Below are positions 26,317 through 37,338 of a DNA stretch of 64,000 nt, one piece after another. Numbering within the stretch: position 1 is the stretch's first letter; every line of letters starts with the position of its first letter. The position numbers and the translations under genes are program-made. Under the pieces are notes generated by a model. That model saw nothing but the letters and a program-made list of their open reading frames with translations. It made no database searches and had not been told where the DNA came from. The DNA comes from Pseudomonas fluorescens (lineage in GTDB: Bacteria; Pseudomonadota; Gammaproteobacteria; Pseudomonadales; Pseudomonadaceae): contig NZ_CP038438.1 of NCBI RefSeq assembly GCF_004683905.1, positions 2,294,001-2,358,000 of the forward strand. The letters run 5' to 3'.

Positions 26317-27468
26317 TCAACGCAGAGTGTCGACCATGTCTGCGATGGTGGTCAGCACGTCCTTGCCCAACTGTTTCGAGCGCTTGCCCGACCAGCCCGT
26401 TTTTTTGTCCGGATGGTCGTCGTGATCCTTGAACGGCATTTCCAGGGTCAGCGCCAGGCAGTCGTATTGCTGCCCGACCGCGTTGCAGGCCAAGGTCATG
26501 TTGGCCTGGCCCGGTTCGTCGCGGGTGTAGCCGTATTTGGTCTGGAAGTCTTTGGTGGTGTGCTTGAGGTGCGTGCGGAAATGCTCTTCGAGCTTCTCGA
26601 TGCGCGGCGTGTAACCCGGGTTGCCTTCACAACCGGCGGTGAACACGTGGGGAATTTCTTCATCACCGTGTACGTCGAGGAACAGATCGACGCCGTACTT
26701 TTCCATCTGCTGCTGTACGAAAAGTACCTCGGGGCTGACTTCCTGACTGGCGCTCTGCCAGGCGCGGTTCAGGTCCTGGCCCATGGCGTTGGTACGCAGA
26801 TGGCCGTGGAAGGCGCCGTCCGGGTTCATGTTCGGCACCAGATACAGATCCGCGCTGGCCAGCAGCTTGTTCAACACCGGGTCGTCGTGGCGTTCCAGGC
26901 GTTCGATCACACCCTCCATGAACCATTCGGCCATGTGCTCACCCGGGTGCTGTTGCGCGATGATCCAGATTTTGCGCTGGCCTTCGGCGCCCCTGCCCTT
27001 GCGCAGCAGTTGAATGTCACGACCTTCGACGCTTTTGCCGGTAGCCAGCAACTCGGTGCCGGCCTTGCTCAGCGCCTGCTCAATCAGCCAGTCGTGACGA
27101 CCGCGGCTGTAGGGTTCGAAGTAGGCGAACCAAGCGTGAGTCTGCTCGGCTTCGAGGCAAAAGCGCAGGCTGTCGCCTTCGAAACTGGTAGGAATACGAA
27201 ACCAATTCACATGGTCGTAGGACGCAACAGCCTGATAGCCAGTCCAGGCCTTGTTGTAAGAGGATTGACTGGCGTTGACCAGGCGAAACCAGTGTTCCTG
27301 ATGAACATGCAGGCCGCTGGCCTTGAAGTGGAACCACTGGAAGTGAGCGCTCCGGGTATCCGGGCGAATGGCCAGAACCGGGTTGAGCGGATTGGAAATA
27401 TCGATGACTTGAATGTTGCCGCTGTCGAAGTTGGCGCTGATGTCGAACGAAGATTTGGCCACGGTCAT
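26317..27468 (-). CDS. M14-family zinc carboxypeptidase, cytosolic CCP-like
   Basis: This 383-residue protein has an N-terminal beta-sandwich domain (residues 1-125, with HFQWFHFKASGLHVHQEHWF). A metallopeptidase follows: HPGEHMAEWFMEG carries the first Zn ligands (HxxE, His and Glu) and FLDVHGDEEIPHVFTAG carries the third His. MNPDGAFHGHLRTNAMGQDL holds the substrate-binding Asn-Arg region, and LTLEMPFKD holds the catalytic Glu. This architecture matches bacterial relatives of eukaryotic cytosolic carboxypeptidases. No signal peptide is seen, so it is cytoplasmic. An AGGAA ribosome site is present. The substrate is unknown. Confidence 0.88.
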   Translation of the reverse strand: MTVAKSSFDISANFDSGNIQVIDISNPLNPVLAIRPDTRSAHFQWFHFKASGLHVHQEHWFRLVNASQSSYNKAWTGYQAVASYDHVNWFRIPTSFEGDSLRFCLEAEQTHAWFAYFEPYSRGRHDWLIEQALSKAGTELLATGKSVEGRDIQLLRKGRGAEGQRKIWIIAQQHPGEHMAEWFMEGVIERLERHDDPVLNKLLASADLYLVPNMNPDGAFHGHLRTNAMGQDLNRAWQSASQEVSPEVLFVQQQMEKYGVDLFLDVHGDEEIPHVFTAGCEGNPGYTPRIEKLEEHFRTHLKHTTKDFQTKYGYTRDEPGQANMTLACNAVGQQYDCLALTLEMPFKDHDDHPDKKTGWSGKRSKQLGKDVLTTIADMVDTLR

Positions 27469-27745
27469 AATCGGTTCCTGAATATGATTTTTATGGCGGC
27501 TACTTTACACGCAAGACTGGGGTGAAACCGAGGGAAATTGCGGGTTGCGGTGGGGGGCGTCTTCCGTGACGCGCAAGCAGCTTAGAGACTGTGCGATTGA
27601 TTCTCAAGTGCTAATTGTCATTAGTTTGCCCCAATCTGGCCGGGCTTTGCTTGCCAAGCGATATTCTTTTGATATTATCCGCGCCATCGAATTTGCAGCA
27701 CCCAAAGACTTCATTAGCCTGAAGCCATAAGCCCGAAAAGCGGGC
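27469..27745. other. Intergenic region before PrrF
   Basis: No gene is called here. It contains a sigma-70-like promoter facing right at 27651-27678 and a GCCCG..CGGGC hairpin at 27731-27745. A 61-codon frame at 27545-27730 lacks a ribosome site and known motifs. Confidence 0.5.
27651..27678 (+). promoter_or_regulatory. Orphan sigma-70-like promoter
   Basis: TTGCCA (27651-27656), 16 bases, then TATTAT (27673-27678). It points into the 3' end of the PrrF-like RNA and has no gene directly downstream. Confidence 0.35.
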
Positions 27746-27857
27746 AAAAAAAGACCCGGCAAAAAGCCGGGTCAAAAACCGTGATTAGCCTGATGAGGAG
27801 ATAGTCCAGAAGACCGACCTAAGGTCTCTGGTCCATCGACTGATCTCGCGACCAGCT
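27746..27857 (-). ncRNA. prrF: PrrF-like iron-responsive small RNA
   Basis: Read on the minus strand the RNA starts near 27857 with AGCTGGTCGCGAGATCAGTC. It then holds the conserved core CTCATCAGGCTAATCACGG and ends in a GACCCGGC/GCCGGGTC hairpin with a T run. As I recall them, Pseudomonas PrrF1/PrrF2 share this start, core and terminator and are about 110 nt long; here it is 112. PrrF, made when iron is low, pairs with mRNAs of iron-using proteins (sodB, TCA enzymes) to reduce them. A Fur box sits directly over its promoter. Confidence 0.85.
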
Positions 27858-27863
27858 GCTTGC

Positions 27864-27882
27864 AATAATAATCATTATCATT
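27864..27882. promoter_or_regulatory. Fur box over the PrrF promoter
   Basis: AATAATAATCATTATCATT fits the GATAATGATAATCATTATC Fur consensus with few mismatches. On the minus strand it overlaps the expected -10 region just upstream of the RNA start, so Fur with iron would repress. Confidence 0.8.
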
Positions 27883-27949
27883 TGCAAGTCAAATGTTTTT
27901 ATCTGCGCGATTGGAAAACTCTTTCCTGTCCGTCCGCTTCCCGTGTCCG

Positions 27950-28288
27950 TCAGAGCTGTTCGCCATCAATTGAATGGTCGACCATCGCTCGCGCCATATC
28001 CACCATATGCACCACCGAAAATGCCAGGTCGCGGCTCGCGCCCTGCAGGTTTTCGGCTGCCTTGAAGGCGGTGGCGGCTGCGCAGCGCAACAGATCCGAC
28101 GCGTGCACGAGGGCCTCTTCGCCGCTGAGATGGCGTTTCACATCAAAAAAACGTTCATCTACCTCGGGTTCTGACACAGCTGGTTTCAAGTAATAGTCCA
28201 GTGCTCGCTGCGCTGCTGCATTGCCTTGAGGGGAGGTGAACGTGGTGTCCATTTGCAGATCGGGCAAGTCTTTGCTGCTGATATTCAT
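27950..28288 (-). CDS. Small DUF6124 (DUF3077)-like protein
   Basis: This 112-residue soluble, mostly helical protein has no signal peptide. Its pattern (NPLPDLQ-like start, LLRCAAATAFKAAENLQG in the middle, then VVHMVDMARAMVDHS) is that of a Pseudomonas-restricted family known as DUF3077/DUF6124, whose role is unknown to me. An AAGGAG lies 13 bases before the ATG. It sits between PrrF and the S24 repressor gene, and is divergent from the latter with only 131 bases between starts, so the repressor may control it. Confidence 0.75.
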   Translation of the reverse strand: MNISSKDLPDLQMDTTFTSPQGNAAAQRALDYYLKPAVSEPEVDERFFDVKRHLSGEEALVHASDLLRCAAATAFKAAENLQGASRDLAFSVVHMVDMARAMVDHSIDGEQL

Positions 28289-28419
28289 GGTGAAGGGTCA
28301 CTCCTTGTTCGATTGAAAGTCCGTGCTTCCAGCATAGTACGATGCGTAGTTGTGACCAGAATTTAAATACTACAATATGTGTTTTGCCGGCCGAAGGCGG
28401 GGCAAGTAAGGTGCCGCAC

Positions 28420-29079
28420 ATGGATAAATGGATTGAGTTGGTCAAGGCCAAAATGAGTGAACTCAAAATCACTCAAACAGAGCTCGGAGAGCGCGTCGGC
28501 ATGTCCCAGGGCGGGATCGGCCATTGGCTGAACAAACGTCGCGAGCCGGGGATTACGGAAATGAACCGCGTATTGCAAGCGCTGGGCATGGACTTCCTGG
28601 AAGTGGTGCTGGTGATTCGCGAGCCGCAGGAGACCGACGATGACGAGATGCCGCTGGCGCAGAAGTACAACCCGTATTTCCGCTATCCGGTCAGCGATTG
28701 GCACACGCCGTGCGAATCGCGTGAGAGTGCAACCGCCGCTTACGCCCCGTCACATGACAAGCAGCGCTTCGAACTGACGGACTATCACGCCCGTGGCGCA
28801 GCGTTCTGGCTGACCGTGACGGGAAACTCGATGACCGCACCTTCCGGCCAGAGCATCGCCGAAGGCATGCTGATCCTGGTGGATCCGGAGGTGGAGGCGC
28901 TGCCCGGCAAGCTGGTGATCGCCCAGTGGCAGGGCTGCGATGAAGCGATCTTTCGCAAGCTCGACGAAGAGGGCGGCCAGCGTTATCTGGTACCGCTCAA
29001 TCCGACCTGGCCTAAAGCCCTGTTCACCGATGAGTGTCGAATCATCGGCGTGGTGGTTCAGGCCACGGCGCGTTTCTAG
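28420..29079 (+). CDS. XRE/S24-type repressor (LexA/CI-like) without an obvious self-cleavage site
   Basis: This 219-residue protein has an N-terminal helix-turn-helix (residues 15-60, ITQTELGERVGMSQGGIGHW) and a C-terminal S24 peptidase fold. Its catalytic Ser is in VTGNSMTAP and its Lys in LPGKLVIAQ. The cleavage region that in PrtR/LexA carries Ala-Gly reads SDWHTPCESRESA here, so self-cleavage is doubtful. The ATG at 28420 is chosen as the first codon of the conserved DNA-binding domain; there is 78 bases of open frame upstream. Its target is probably the neighbouring small gene or itself. Confidence 0.82.
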   Translation: MDKWIELVKAKMSELKITQTELGERVGMSQGGIGHWLNKRREPGITEMNRVLQALGMDFLEVVLVIREPQETDDDEMPLAQKYNPYFRYPVSDWHTPCESRESATAAYAPSHDKQRFELTDYHARGAAFWLTVTGNSMTAPSGQSIAEGMLILVDPEVEALPGKLVIAQWQGCDEAIFRKLDEEGGQRYLVPLNPTWPKALFTDECRIIGVVVQATARF

Positions 29080-29118
29080 TCAGATCGATCCTCGCTCGGC
29101 GTAGGATCGATCTCCCAT

Positions 29119-31067
<1,949 letters not shown>

Positions 31068-31068
<1 letters not shown>

Positions 31069-31883
31069 CAACGCGGCTCCTTGGGGGTGGTTGCGGCTTG
31101 CCAGCTAGGTGCACGTTTTTGCAGAAAGGCGCGCAAGCCTTCCTGGCCTTCAGGGCTGACGCGGATGCGCGCGATGGCGTTTTCGGTGTAGCGGCGCAGC
31201 GCCGGGGTCAGCGCGCCGTTACCGACTTCGCGCAACAGATCCTTGCTGGCGCGCATCGCGGCCGGACTGTTGAGCAGCAGGTTGTCGATCCATTGTTCGA
31301 CGGCTTGATCAAGCTCGGCAGCCGGATAGCTCTCGGACAACAAACCGATTTCTCGCGCACGCTGCCCGCCGAAGCGCTCGGCAGTCAGCGCATAACGACG
31401 CGCGGCACGTTCGCCGATGGCCTGCACCACGAACGGACTGATCACCGCCGGTGCCAGGCCGATGCGCACTTCCGACAGACAGAATTGCGCGTCATCGGCG
31501 CCGATTGCCATGTCGCAGCAACTGATCAGCCCCAGCGCGCCGCCGAACGCCGCGCCCTGCACCACGGCCACGGTCGGGATTTTCAGCTTGGCGAGGTTGT
31601 ACATCAGCTCCGCCAGTTCGCGGGCATCGTCCAGGTTGGTGTGGTAATCGAGTTCGGCCGATTGCTGCATCCACGCCAGATCGGCGCCGGCGCTGAAATG
31701 CTTGCCACGCCCGCGCACCAACAGGAAACGCAGGCTGGCGTCGCTGGCAACCTTGTCCAGTGCGAGGATCAGTTCGCGGATCATTTCGGCGTTGAACGCG
31801 TTGTTTTTCTCCGCGCGGTTGAGCCACAGGGTGGCGAAACCCCGTGAGTCGTTGTGCAGTTCGAGGGTGTTGAAGTCGCTCAT
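31068..31883 (-). CDS. liuC: Methylglutaconyl-CoA hydratase
   Basis: This 271-residue crotonase-family enzyme hydrates 3-methylglutaconyl-CoA to HMG-CoA in leucine degradation. The oxyanion-hole motifs are HFSAGADLAWMQ and QGAAFGGALGLISCCDMAI, with a catalytic Glu expected in CLSEVRIGLAPAVISP. The start at 31883 is chosen because MSDFNTLELHNDSRGFATL is the usual crotonase start; the frame stays open far upstream only across the REP. It overlaps liuD. Confidence 0.93.
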
Positions 31884-31904
31884 ATTCTTCCGTCTCCACG
31901 GTTT

Positions 31905-31995
31905 CTGTGGGAGCGGGCTTGCTCGCGAAGACGGTCTGTCAGTTGCGGATACGTCGACTGATACACCGCTTTCGCGAGCAAGCCCGCTCCCACAA
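31905..31995. repeat. REP pair inside liu operon (liuB-liuC)
   Basis: Inverted CTGTGGGAGCGGGCTTGCTC copies fill the 119-base gap between two operon genes. It can form a hairpin in the liuABCD message. Confidence 0.85.
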
Positions 31996-32002
31996 AAAAG
32001 CA

Positions 32003-33610
32003 TCACATCCGGAACACGCCGAAGCGGCTCGGTTCGATAGGCGCGTTCAACGACGCGGACAAGGCCAAGGCCAGCACATCGCGGGTCTGCGCCGGGTCGA
32101 TGACGCCGTCGTCCCATAGGCGTGCGCTGGAGTAGTAGGGGTGACCCTGCTCTTCGTACTGGTCGAGGATCGGTTGCTTGATCTCGGCTTCCTGCGCGGC
32201 GCTGAAGGCTTGGCCGCTGCGTTCGGCCTGCTCGCGCTTGACCTGCTCCAGCACACCCGCAGCCTGCTCGGCGCCCATCACGCCGATGCGCGCATTCGGC
32301 CACATCCACAGGAAGCGCGGATCGTAAGCGCGCCCGCACATGCCGTAGTTGCCGGCGCCGAAACTGCCGCCGATGATCACGGTGAATTTCGGCACTTTGG
32401 CGCAAGCCACGGCGGTCACCAGTTTCGCGCCGTGCTTGGCGATGCCGCCGGCCTCGTATTTCTGGCCGACCATGAACCCGGTGATGTTCTGCAGGAACAG
32501 CAGCGGAATGCCGCGCTGGCAGGCCAGTTCGATGAAGTGCGCGCCTTTCTGCGCGGCTTCGGCGAAGAGGATGCCGTTGTTGGCGAGGATCGCGATCGGG
32601 TAGCCATGCAGGTGCGCAAAACCGCAGACCAGGGTGGTGCCGAACAGCGCCTTGAATTCATCGAACACCGAACCGTCGACCAGCCGCGCAATCACTTCGC
32701 GCACGTCGAATGGCTGTTTGGCGTCGGCCGAAACCACGCCATATAACTCGTCGCTGGCGTACAGCGGCGCAATCGGCGTGCGCTGCTGCACTTCGCCGAG
32801 CTTGCGCCAGTTGAGGTTGGCGACGCTGCGGCGGGCGAGGGCGAGGGCGTGTTCGTCGCTCTCGGCGTAATGGTCGGCCACGCCGGAAATCTTGCAGTGC
32901 ACATCGGCACCGCCGAGGTCTTCAGCGCTGACCACTTCTCCGGTCGCGGCTTTCACTAAAGGTGGGCCGGCGAGGAAAATCGTCGCCTGATTGCGCACCA
33001 TGATTGCTTCGTCCGCCATCGCCGGCACATAGGCGCCGCCTGCGGTGCAGGAGCCCATGACCACGGCGATCTGCGGAATGCCCATGGCGCTCATGTTGGC
33101 CTGGTTGAAGAAGATCCGGCCAAAGTGCTCGCGATCCGGGAACACTTCGTCCTGACGCGGCAGGTTGGCGCCGCCCGAGTCCACCAGATAGATGCACGGC
33201 AGGCGGTTCTGCTGGGCGATGGTCTGCGCGCGCAGGTGTTTTTTCACGGTCAGCGGGTAGTACGAGCCACCTTTCACCGTCGCGTCGTTGGCGACGATCA
33301 TGCACTCGACGCCTTCGACCCGGCCGATCCCGGCAATCACCCCGGCGGCTGGCACGTCTTCGCCATACACGGCGTGGGCGGCGAGCTGGCTGATCTCGAG
33401 AAACGGCGAGCCCGGATCAAGCAGGCGGTTGATGCGTTCGCGCGGGAGCAACTTGCCTCGCGAGGTGTGACGTTCCTGGGCTTTCGCACCGCCGCCCTGC
33501 GCCACTTGGGCGAGCAGGGTGTGCAGCGCGTCGACCTGTTCAAGCATCGCCGCGCTGTTGGCGGCGAACTCCGCTGAACGGGGATTGAGCTGGGTATGCA
33601 GGATAGCCAT
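32003..33610 (-). CDS. liuB: Methylcrotonyl-CoA carboxylase, beta (carboxyltransferase) subunit
   Basis: LiuB transfers the carboxyl group from LiuD biotin to 3-methylcrotonyl-CoA. The 535-residue protein is of usual length. The carboxyltransferase fold shows [20 protein letters not shown] and [20 protein letters not shown] in the N half. The C half has [18 protein letters not shown] and [20 protein letters not shown], both of the acyl-CoA and biotin binding walls. It begins 12 bases after the liuA stop and shares its transcript. Confidence 0.95.
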   Translation of the reverse strand: MAILHTQLNPRSAEFAANSAAMLEQVDALHTLLAQVAQGGGAKAQERHTSRGKLLPRERINRLLDPGSPFLEISQLAAHAVYGEDVPAAGVIAGIGRVEGVECMIVANDATVKGGSYYPLTVKKHLRAQTIAQQNRLPCIYLVDSGGANLPRQDEVFPDREHFGRIFFNQANMSAMGIPQIAVVMGSCTAGGAYVPAMADEAIMVRNQATIFLAGPPLVKAATGEVVSAEDLGGADVHCKISGVADHYAESDEHALALARRSVANLNWRKLGEVQQRTPIAPLYASDELYGVVSADAKQPFDVREVIARLVDGSVFDEFKALFGTTLVCGFAHLHGYPIAILANNGILFAEAAQKGAHFIELACQRGIPLLFLQNITGFMVGQKYEAGGIAKHGAKLVTAVACAKVPKFTVIIGGSFGAGNYGMCGRAYDPRFLWMWPNARIGVMGAEQAAGVLEQVKREQAERSGQAFSAAQEAEIKQPILDQYEEQGHPYYSSARLWDDGVIDPAQTRDVLALALSASLNAPIEPSRFGVFRM

Positions 33611-33622
33611 GTGCAGCTCCGT

Positions 33623-34786
33623 TTAGCGGGTTTCGTTGAACAGTTCGCGGCCGATCAGCATGCGCCGGATCTCGCTGGTGCCGGCGCCGATTTCGTACAG
33701 CTTGGCGTCACGCAGCAGACGTCCGGCCGGGAATTCGTTGATGTAGCCGTTGCCGCCAAGAATCTGGATCGCGTCGAGGGCCATTTGCGTGGCGCGCTCG
33801 GCGGTGTAGAGGATCACCCCGGCGGCGTCCTTGCGCGTGGTTTCGCCACGCTCGCAGGCCTGAGCGACTGCATACAGGTAGGCGCGGCTGGCGTTGAGCT
33901 GGGTGTACATGTCGGCGACTTTGCCCTGGATCAGCTGGAATTCGCCGATGCTCTGGCCGAACTGCTTGCGATCGTGGATGTACGGCACGATCAGGTCCAT
34001 GCACGACTGCATGATCCCGGTCGGGCCGCCGGACAGCACCACGCGCTCGTAATCGAGGCCGCTCATCAGCACTTTCACGCCGCCATTGAGCACGCCGAGG
34101 ATATTTTCTTCTGGCACTTCGACGTCATCGAAGAACAGCTCGCAGGTGTTGGAACCGCGCATGCCGAGCTTGTCGAACTTGTTGCTGCGGCTGAAGCCTT
34201 TCCAGTCGCGCTCGACGATGAACGCGGTGATGCCGTGCGGGCCTTTTTCCAGGTCGGTCTTGGCGTAGATCACGTAGGTGTTGGCGTCAGGGCCGTTGGT
34301 GATCCAGGTCTTGCTGCCATTGAGCACGAAGCGGTCGCCGCGTTTGTCGGCGCGCAGTTTCATCGAGACCACGTCGGAACCGGCGTTCGGCTCGCTCATG
34401 GCGAGTGCACCAACGTGTTCGCCGCTGATCAGCTTCGGCAGGTATTTGGATTTCTGTTCGTGGTTGCCGTTGCGGTTGATCTGGTTGACGCAGAGATTGG
34501 AGTGCGCGCCGTAGGACAGCGCCACGGAAGCCGAGCCGCGGCTGATTTCTTCCATCGCCACCACGTGCGCCAGGTAACCCAGGCCCGCGCCGCCGTACTC
34601 TTCCGGCACGGTGATGCCGAGCAGGCCCATGTCACCGAATTTGCGCCACATGTCGGCCGGGAACAGGTTGTCGCGGTCGATCTGCGCGGCGCGTGGGGCG
34701 ATCTGATCGGCGACGAAGGACTGAACCTGATCGCGCAGCATGTCGATGGTTTCACCGAGGGCGAAGTTCAGGGATGGGTAGCTCAT
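33623..34786 (-). CDS. liuA: Isovaleryl-CoA dehydrogenase
   Basis: LiuA oxidises isovaleryl-CoA to 3-methylcrotonyl-CoA, passing electrons to ETF. The 387-residue acyl-CoA dehydrogenase has [20 protein letters not shown] (FAD and substrate contact) in the middle. The C-terminal [20 protein letters not shown] and [20 protein letters not shown] match the family. The active-site Glu of this subgroup is in the [12 protein letters not shown] helix region, as in isovaleryl-CoA dehydrogenases. It is first in liuABCD and is preceded by two LiuR-type palindromes. Confidence 0.95.
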   Translation of the reverse strand: MSYPSLNFALGETIDMLRDQVQSFVADQIAPRAAQIDRDNLFPADMWRKFGDMGLLGITVPEEYGGAGLGYLAHVVAMEEISRGSASVALSYGAHSNLCVNQINRNGNHEQKSKYLPKLISGEHVGALAMSEPNAGSDVVSMKLRADKRGDRFVLNGSKTWITNGPDANTYVIYAKTDLEKGPHGITAFIVERDWKGFSRSNKFDKLGMRGSNTCELFFDDVEVPEENILGVLNGGVKVLMSGLDYERVVLSGGPTGIMQSCMDLIVPYIHDRKQFGQSIGEFQLIQGKVADMYTQLNASRAYLYAVAQACERGETTRKDAAGVILYTAERATQMALDAIQILGGNGYINEFPAGRLLRDAKLYEIGAGTSEIRRMLIGRELFNETR

Positions 34787-34840
34787 GGGTCACCTTTTGG
34801 CTTTTTTGTAGGGTGGGGAGGGCGGTCGAACGGCTCTCAC

Positions 34841-34900
34841 CTTTACGTTAACGTAAGCCTGTGACGAATGGCTGTCAATCACCCTTTACGTTAACGTCAA
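34841..34900 (-). promoter_or_regulatory. Two LiuR-type operators upstream of liuA
   Basis: CTTTACGTTAACGTAAG (34841-34857) and CTTTACGTTAACGTCAA (34884-34900) are near-identical palindromes 43 bases apart, 55-115 bases upstream of liuA. A matching TTGACGTTTACGTCAA lies before the regulator gene. Confidence 0.8.
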
Positions 34901-34948
34901 CATAGGCGAGAGTAGGACCAGTTCAGGATTGAAAGCGGAGTGCTTTTG

Positions 34949-35085
34949 GTGGGAGCGGGCTTGTGTGGTGAGGGGATTCATCCCCGATGGTTGGCGAAGC
35001 CGACCCAAAACCTGTGAATGCGGTTCAACAGGAAAAACTGAGGGTGCGCTTCGCACACCATCGGGGATGAATCCCCTCGCCACAG
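34949..35085. repeat. Composite REP between liuA and the acyl-CoA synthetase
   Basis: It starts with a partial GTGGGAGCGGGCTTG module followed by a complete GTGGTGAGGGGATTCATCCC element whose arms face each other across about 70 bases. Confidence 0.8.
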
Positions 35086-35145
35086 TTGACTCCCGCCAAG
35101 AGCAAAATCCCGGTAAACCCACTAATAAAGACAATAGGGGTCATC

Positions 35146-36840
35146 ATGGATCAACCCAGTGCAAACCCGCAGCGCAGCTACACCCGTGGCTCACAGGACA
35201 AAGCCTTGCTGACGATGACCATCGGGCAAAAGTTTGACCAGACGGTTGCGCAACACCCGCACGGCGAAGCGCTGGTCGTACGTCACCAGCAATTGCGTTA
35301 CACCTGGCGACAACTGGCCGATAGCGTCGACCTGCACGCCAGAGCCTTGCTGGCGCTGGGTTTGCAGGCGGGAGATCGGCTCGGTATCTGGGCGCCGAAC
35401 TGTGCACAGTGGTGCATCACGCAAATCGCCACGGCGAAGCTCGGCGTGATCCTGGTCAACATCAACCCGGCCTACCGCAGCTCCGAACTGGAATACGTGC
35501 TCAAGCAGTCCGGTTGCCAGTGGCTGGTGTGCGCCGGCGCTTTCAAGTCCTCCAACTACCACGCCATGCTGCAAGGGCTGGTACCGGAACTCGCAGAGCA
35601 ATCCATCGGCCATTTGTGCAGCGAACGTCTGGCGGATTTGCGCGGGGTGATCAGCCTCGACGCACAGCCACCGTCGGGCTTCCTGCCGTGGTCGCAACTG
35701 GCCGATCTGGCGAGCAGAGTTTCGCCCGAACAACTGCGTGAGCGCAGCGACAGCCTGCACTTCGATCAACCGGTGAATATCCAGTACACCTCCGGCACCA
35801 CCGGTTTCCCCAAGGGCGCGACCCTCAGTCACTACAACATCCTCAACAACGGTTACATGGTCGGCGAAAGCATCGGCCTGACCCCGAGCGACCGCCTGGT
35901 GATCCCCGTGCCGCTGTATCACTGCTTCGGCATGGTCATGGGCAACCTCGGCTGCATCACCCACGCCAGCACCATGATCTACCCCAACGACGCGTTCGAC
36001 CCGTTACTGACCCTGCAAACCGTCGCCGAAGAACAAGCCACCGGCCTCTATGGCGTGCCGACCATGTTCATTGCCATGCTCGATCAGCCGCAGCGCGCCG
36101 TGTTCGATCTGTCGACCCTGCGCACCGGGATCATGGCCGGCGCCACTTGCCCGATCGAGGTAATGCGCCGGGTCATCAGCGAGATGCACATGAGCGAAGT
36201 GCAGATTGCCTACGGCATGACCGAGACCAGTCCGGTGTCGCTGCAGACCGGGCCGAACGATGAGCTGGAACTGCGCGTGACCACCGTCGGCCGCACCCAG
36301 CCACAACTGGAAAGCAAGATCATCGACGAGGCGGGCAACCTGGTGCCGCGCGGCACGATCGGTGAGCTGTGCACCCGCGGTTACAGTGTGATGCTCGGTT
36401 ACTGGAGCAACCCGCAAGCCACGGCCGAAGCCATCGACGAGGCCGGCTGGATGCACACCGGCGACCTGGCGAGCATGAACGATGAGGGTTACGTGAACAT
36501 CGCCGGGCGCAACAAGGACATGATCATCCGTGGGGGCGAAAACATTTATCCGCGTGAGCTGGAGGAGTTTTTCTTCACCCACCCGGCGGTGGCGGACGTG
36601 CAGGTGATCGGCATTCCGTGCGCGCGTTACGGTGAGGAGATTGTCGCCTGGATCAAATTCCACTCCGGCCACAATGCCTCCGAGCTGGAGCTGCAAACCT
36701 GGTGCAAGGAACGTATTGCGCACTTCAAGACGCCACGGCACTTCAAGTTCGTCGAAGAGTTTCCGATGACGGTGACGGGCAAGATCCAGAAATTTCGGAT
36801 GCGTGAAATAAGCATCGAGGAGCTGAAGGCGCTGCATTGA
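35146..36840 (+). CDS. AMP-forming acyl-CoA synthetase
   Basis: This 564-residue ANL-family ligase activates a carboxylate with ATP and CoA. The P-loop-like motif is [15 protein letters not shown], adenylate binding is in [11 protein letters not shown], and [16 protein letters not shown] is the hinge region. The catalytic Lys is in [16 protein letters not shown] precedes the ATG at 35146. It resembles medium/long acyl-CoA ligases of the FadD3 kind. Placed between liuA and liuE, it may activate isovalerate or a terpenoid-derived acid; the substrate is inferred. Confidence 0.88.
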   Translation: MDQPSANPQRSYTRGSQDKALLTMTIGQKFDQTVAQHPHGEALVVRHQQLRYTWRQLADSVDLHARALLALGLQAGDRLGIWAPNCAQWCITQIATAKLGVILVNINPAYRSSELEYVLKQSGCQWLVCAGAFKSSNYHAMLQGLVPELAEQSIGHLCSERLADLRGVISLDAQPPSGFLPWSQLADLASRVSPEQLRERSDSLHFDQPVNIQYTSGTTGFPKGATLSHYNILNNGYMVGESIGLTPSDRLVIPVPLYHCFGMVMGNLGCITHASTMIYPNDAFDPLLTLQTVAEEQATGLYGVPTMFIAMLDQPQRAVFDLSTLRTGIMAGATCPIEVMRRVISEMHMSEVQIAYGMTETSPVSLQTGPNDELELRVTTVGRTQPQLESKIIDEAGNLVPRGTIGELCTRGYSVMLGYWSNPQATAEAIDEAGWMHTGDLASMNDEGYVNIAGRNKDMIIRGGENIYPRELEEFFFTHPAVADVQVIGIPCARYGEEIVAWIKFHSGHNASELELQTWCKERIAHFKTPRHFKFVEEFPMTVTGKIQKFRMREISIEELKALH

Positions 36841-36845
36841 AGATC

Positions 36846-36914
36846 AAAAGATCGCAGCCTGCGGCAGCTCCTACAGGGGATCGGTGTAGGAGCTGCCGCA
36901 GGCTGCGATCTTTT
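36846..36914. repeat. Perfect 30-base inverted repeat
   Basis: Arms 36846-36875 and 36885-36914 are exact inverted copies with a 9-base loop. It includes TAGGAGCTGCCGCAGGCTGC, another common Pseudomonas intergenic repeat, and lies 5 bases after the synthetase stop. It probably ends or protects that transcript. Confidence 0.85.
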
Positions 36915-36936
36915 AAAAAACATAAATCAGAGAAAG

Positions 36937-37311
36937 CACAAAGGGGAGCCGAAGCTCCCCTTTAATTTTGTCGTCGCGTGCTCTTTTTTATTATTGAGGG
37001 GCGGTCTGTTGTTGTTTTTGGCAACCGTGGCCCTTTACCGCTGTTTTTGGCGACCCCCATCCGGGGTCAAGAGCAAACGTATTTTTTTGAGCGCTGATCT
37101 GCTTTCTCGTTAAACGATCCAACCGATTCGGGAGCTACCTGAAGGTAGTTTTATTGTTCTCTGCCCGGTTGCGGGTCACTCCTGAGAGCACCCTGAAAAG
37201 CACATCTTCTCCAAAAAAATCTGTTAGCTGCGTCTCTGCCGTGTTGTTTTTGTTATGTCAGAGTCGGTACGTCTTATTTTTATTGGTTTGCTGCTTTTTA
37301 TTCTTGTTATG
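36937..37311 (-). ncRNA. CrcZ/CrcY-like Hfq-Crc titrating small RNA
   Basis: This AT-rich gene-free stretch follows a perfect sigma-54 promoter on the minus strand and runs about 370 bases to a terminator. Read that way it holds many CA-rich AANAANAA motifs: AACAAGAATAAAAAG, AACCAATAAAAATAAG, ATAACAAAAACAAC, GAACAATAAAAC, CCAAAAACAACAACAG and CAATAATAAAAAA. CrcZ, CrcY and CrcX have such motifs, carry Hfq away from target mRNAs to relieve carbon catabolite repression, and are switched on by CbrB through sigma-54. The exact name (CrcY or CrcX) needs alignment. Confidence 0.75.
36940..36963 (-). terminator. Terminator of the CrcY-like RNA
   Basis: The AAAGGGGAGC/GCTCCCCTTT stem has a TTCG tetraloop on the minus strand (CGAA on plus), followed by T-rich bases. 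The UUCG loop orientation supports minus-strand use. Confidence 0.75.
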
Positions 37312-37320
37312 CCATAGAGA

Positions 37321-37338
37321 TAGCAGAAGCCGTGCCAA
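37321..37338 (-). promoter_or_regulatory. Sigma-54 promoter
   Basis: On the minus strand, TTGGCACGGCTTCTGCTA has the GG (37336-37335) and GC (37324-37323) exactly 10 bases apart, as sigma-54 requires. Transcription should begin near 37311. Confidence 0.85.

Noticed and set aside
27545..27730. 61-codon plus-strand frame before PrrF
   Set aside because: No ribosome site or known motif; it crosses a promoter and ends at a hairpin.
28420..29079. Prophage repressor marking a prophage
   Set aside because: No phage structural, lysis or integrase genes surround it.
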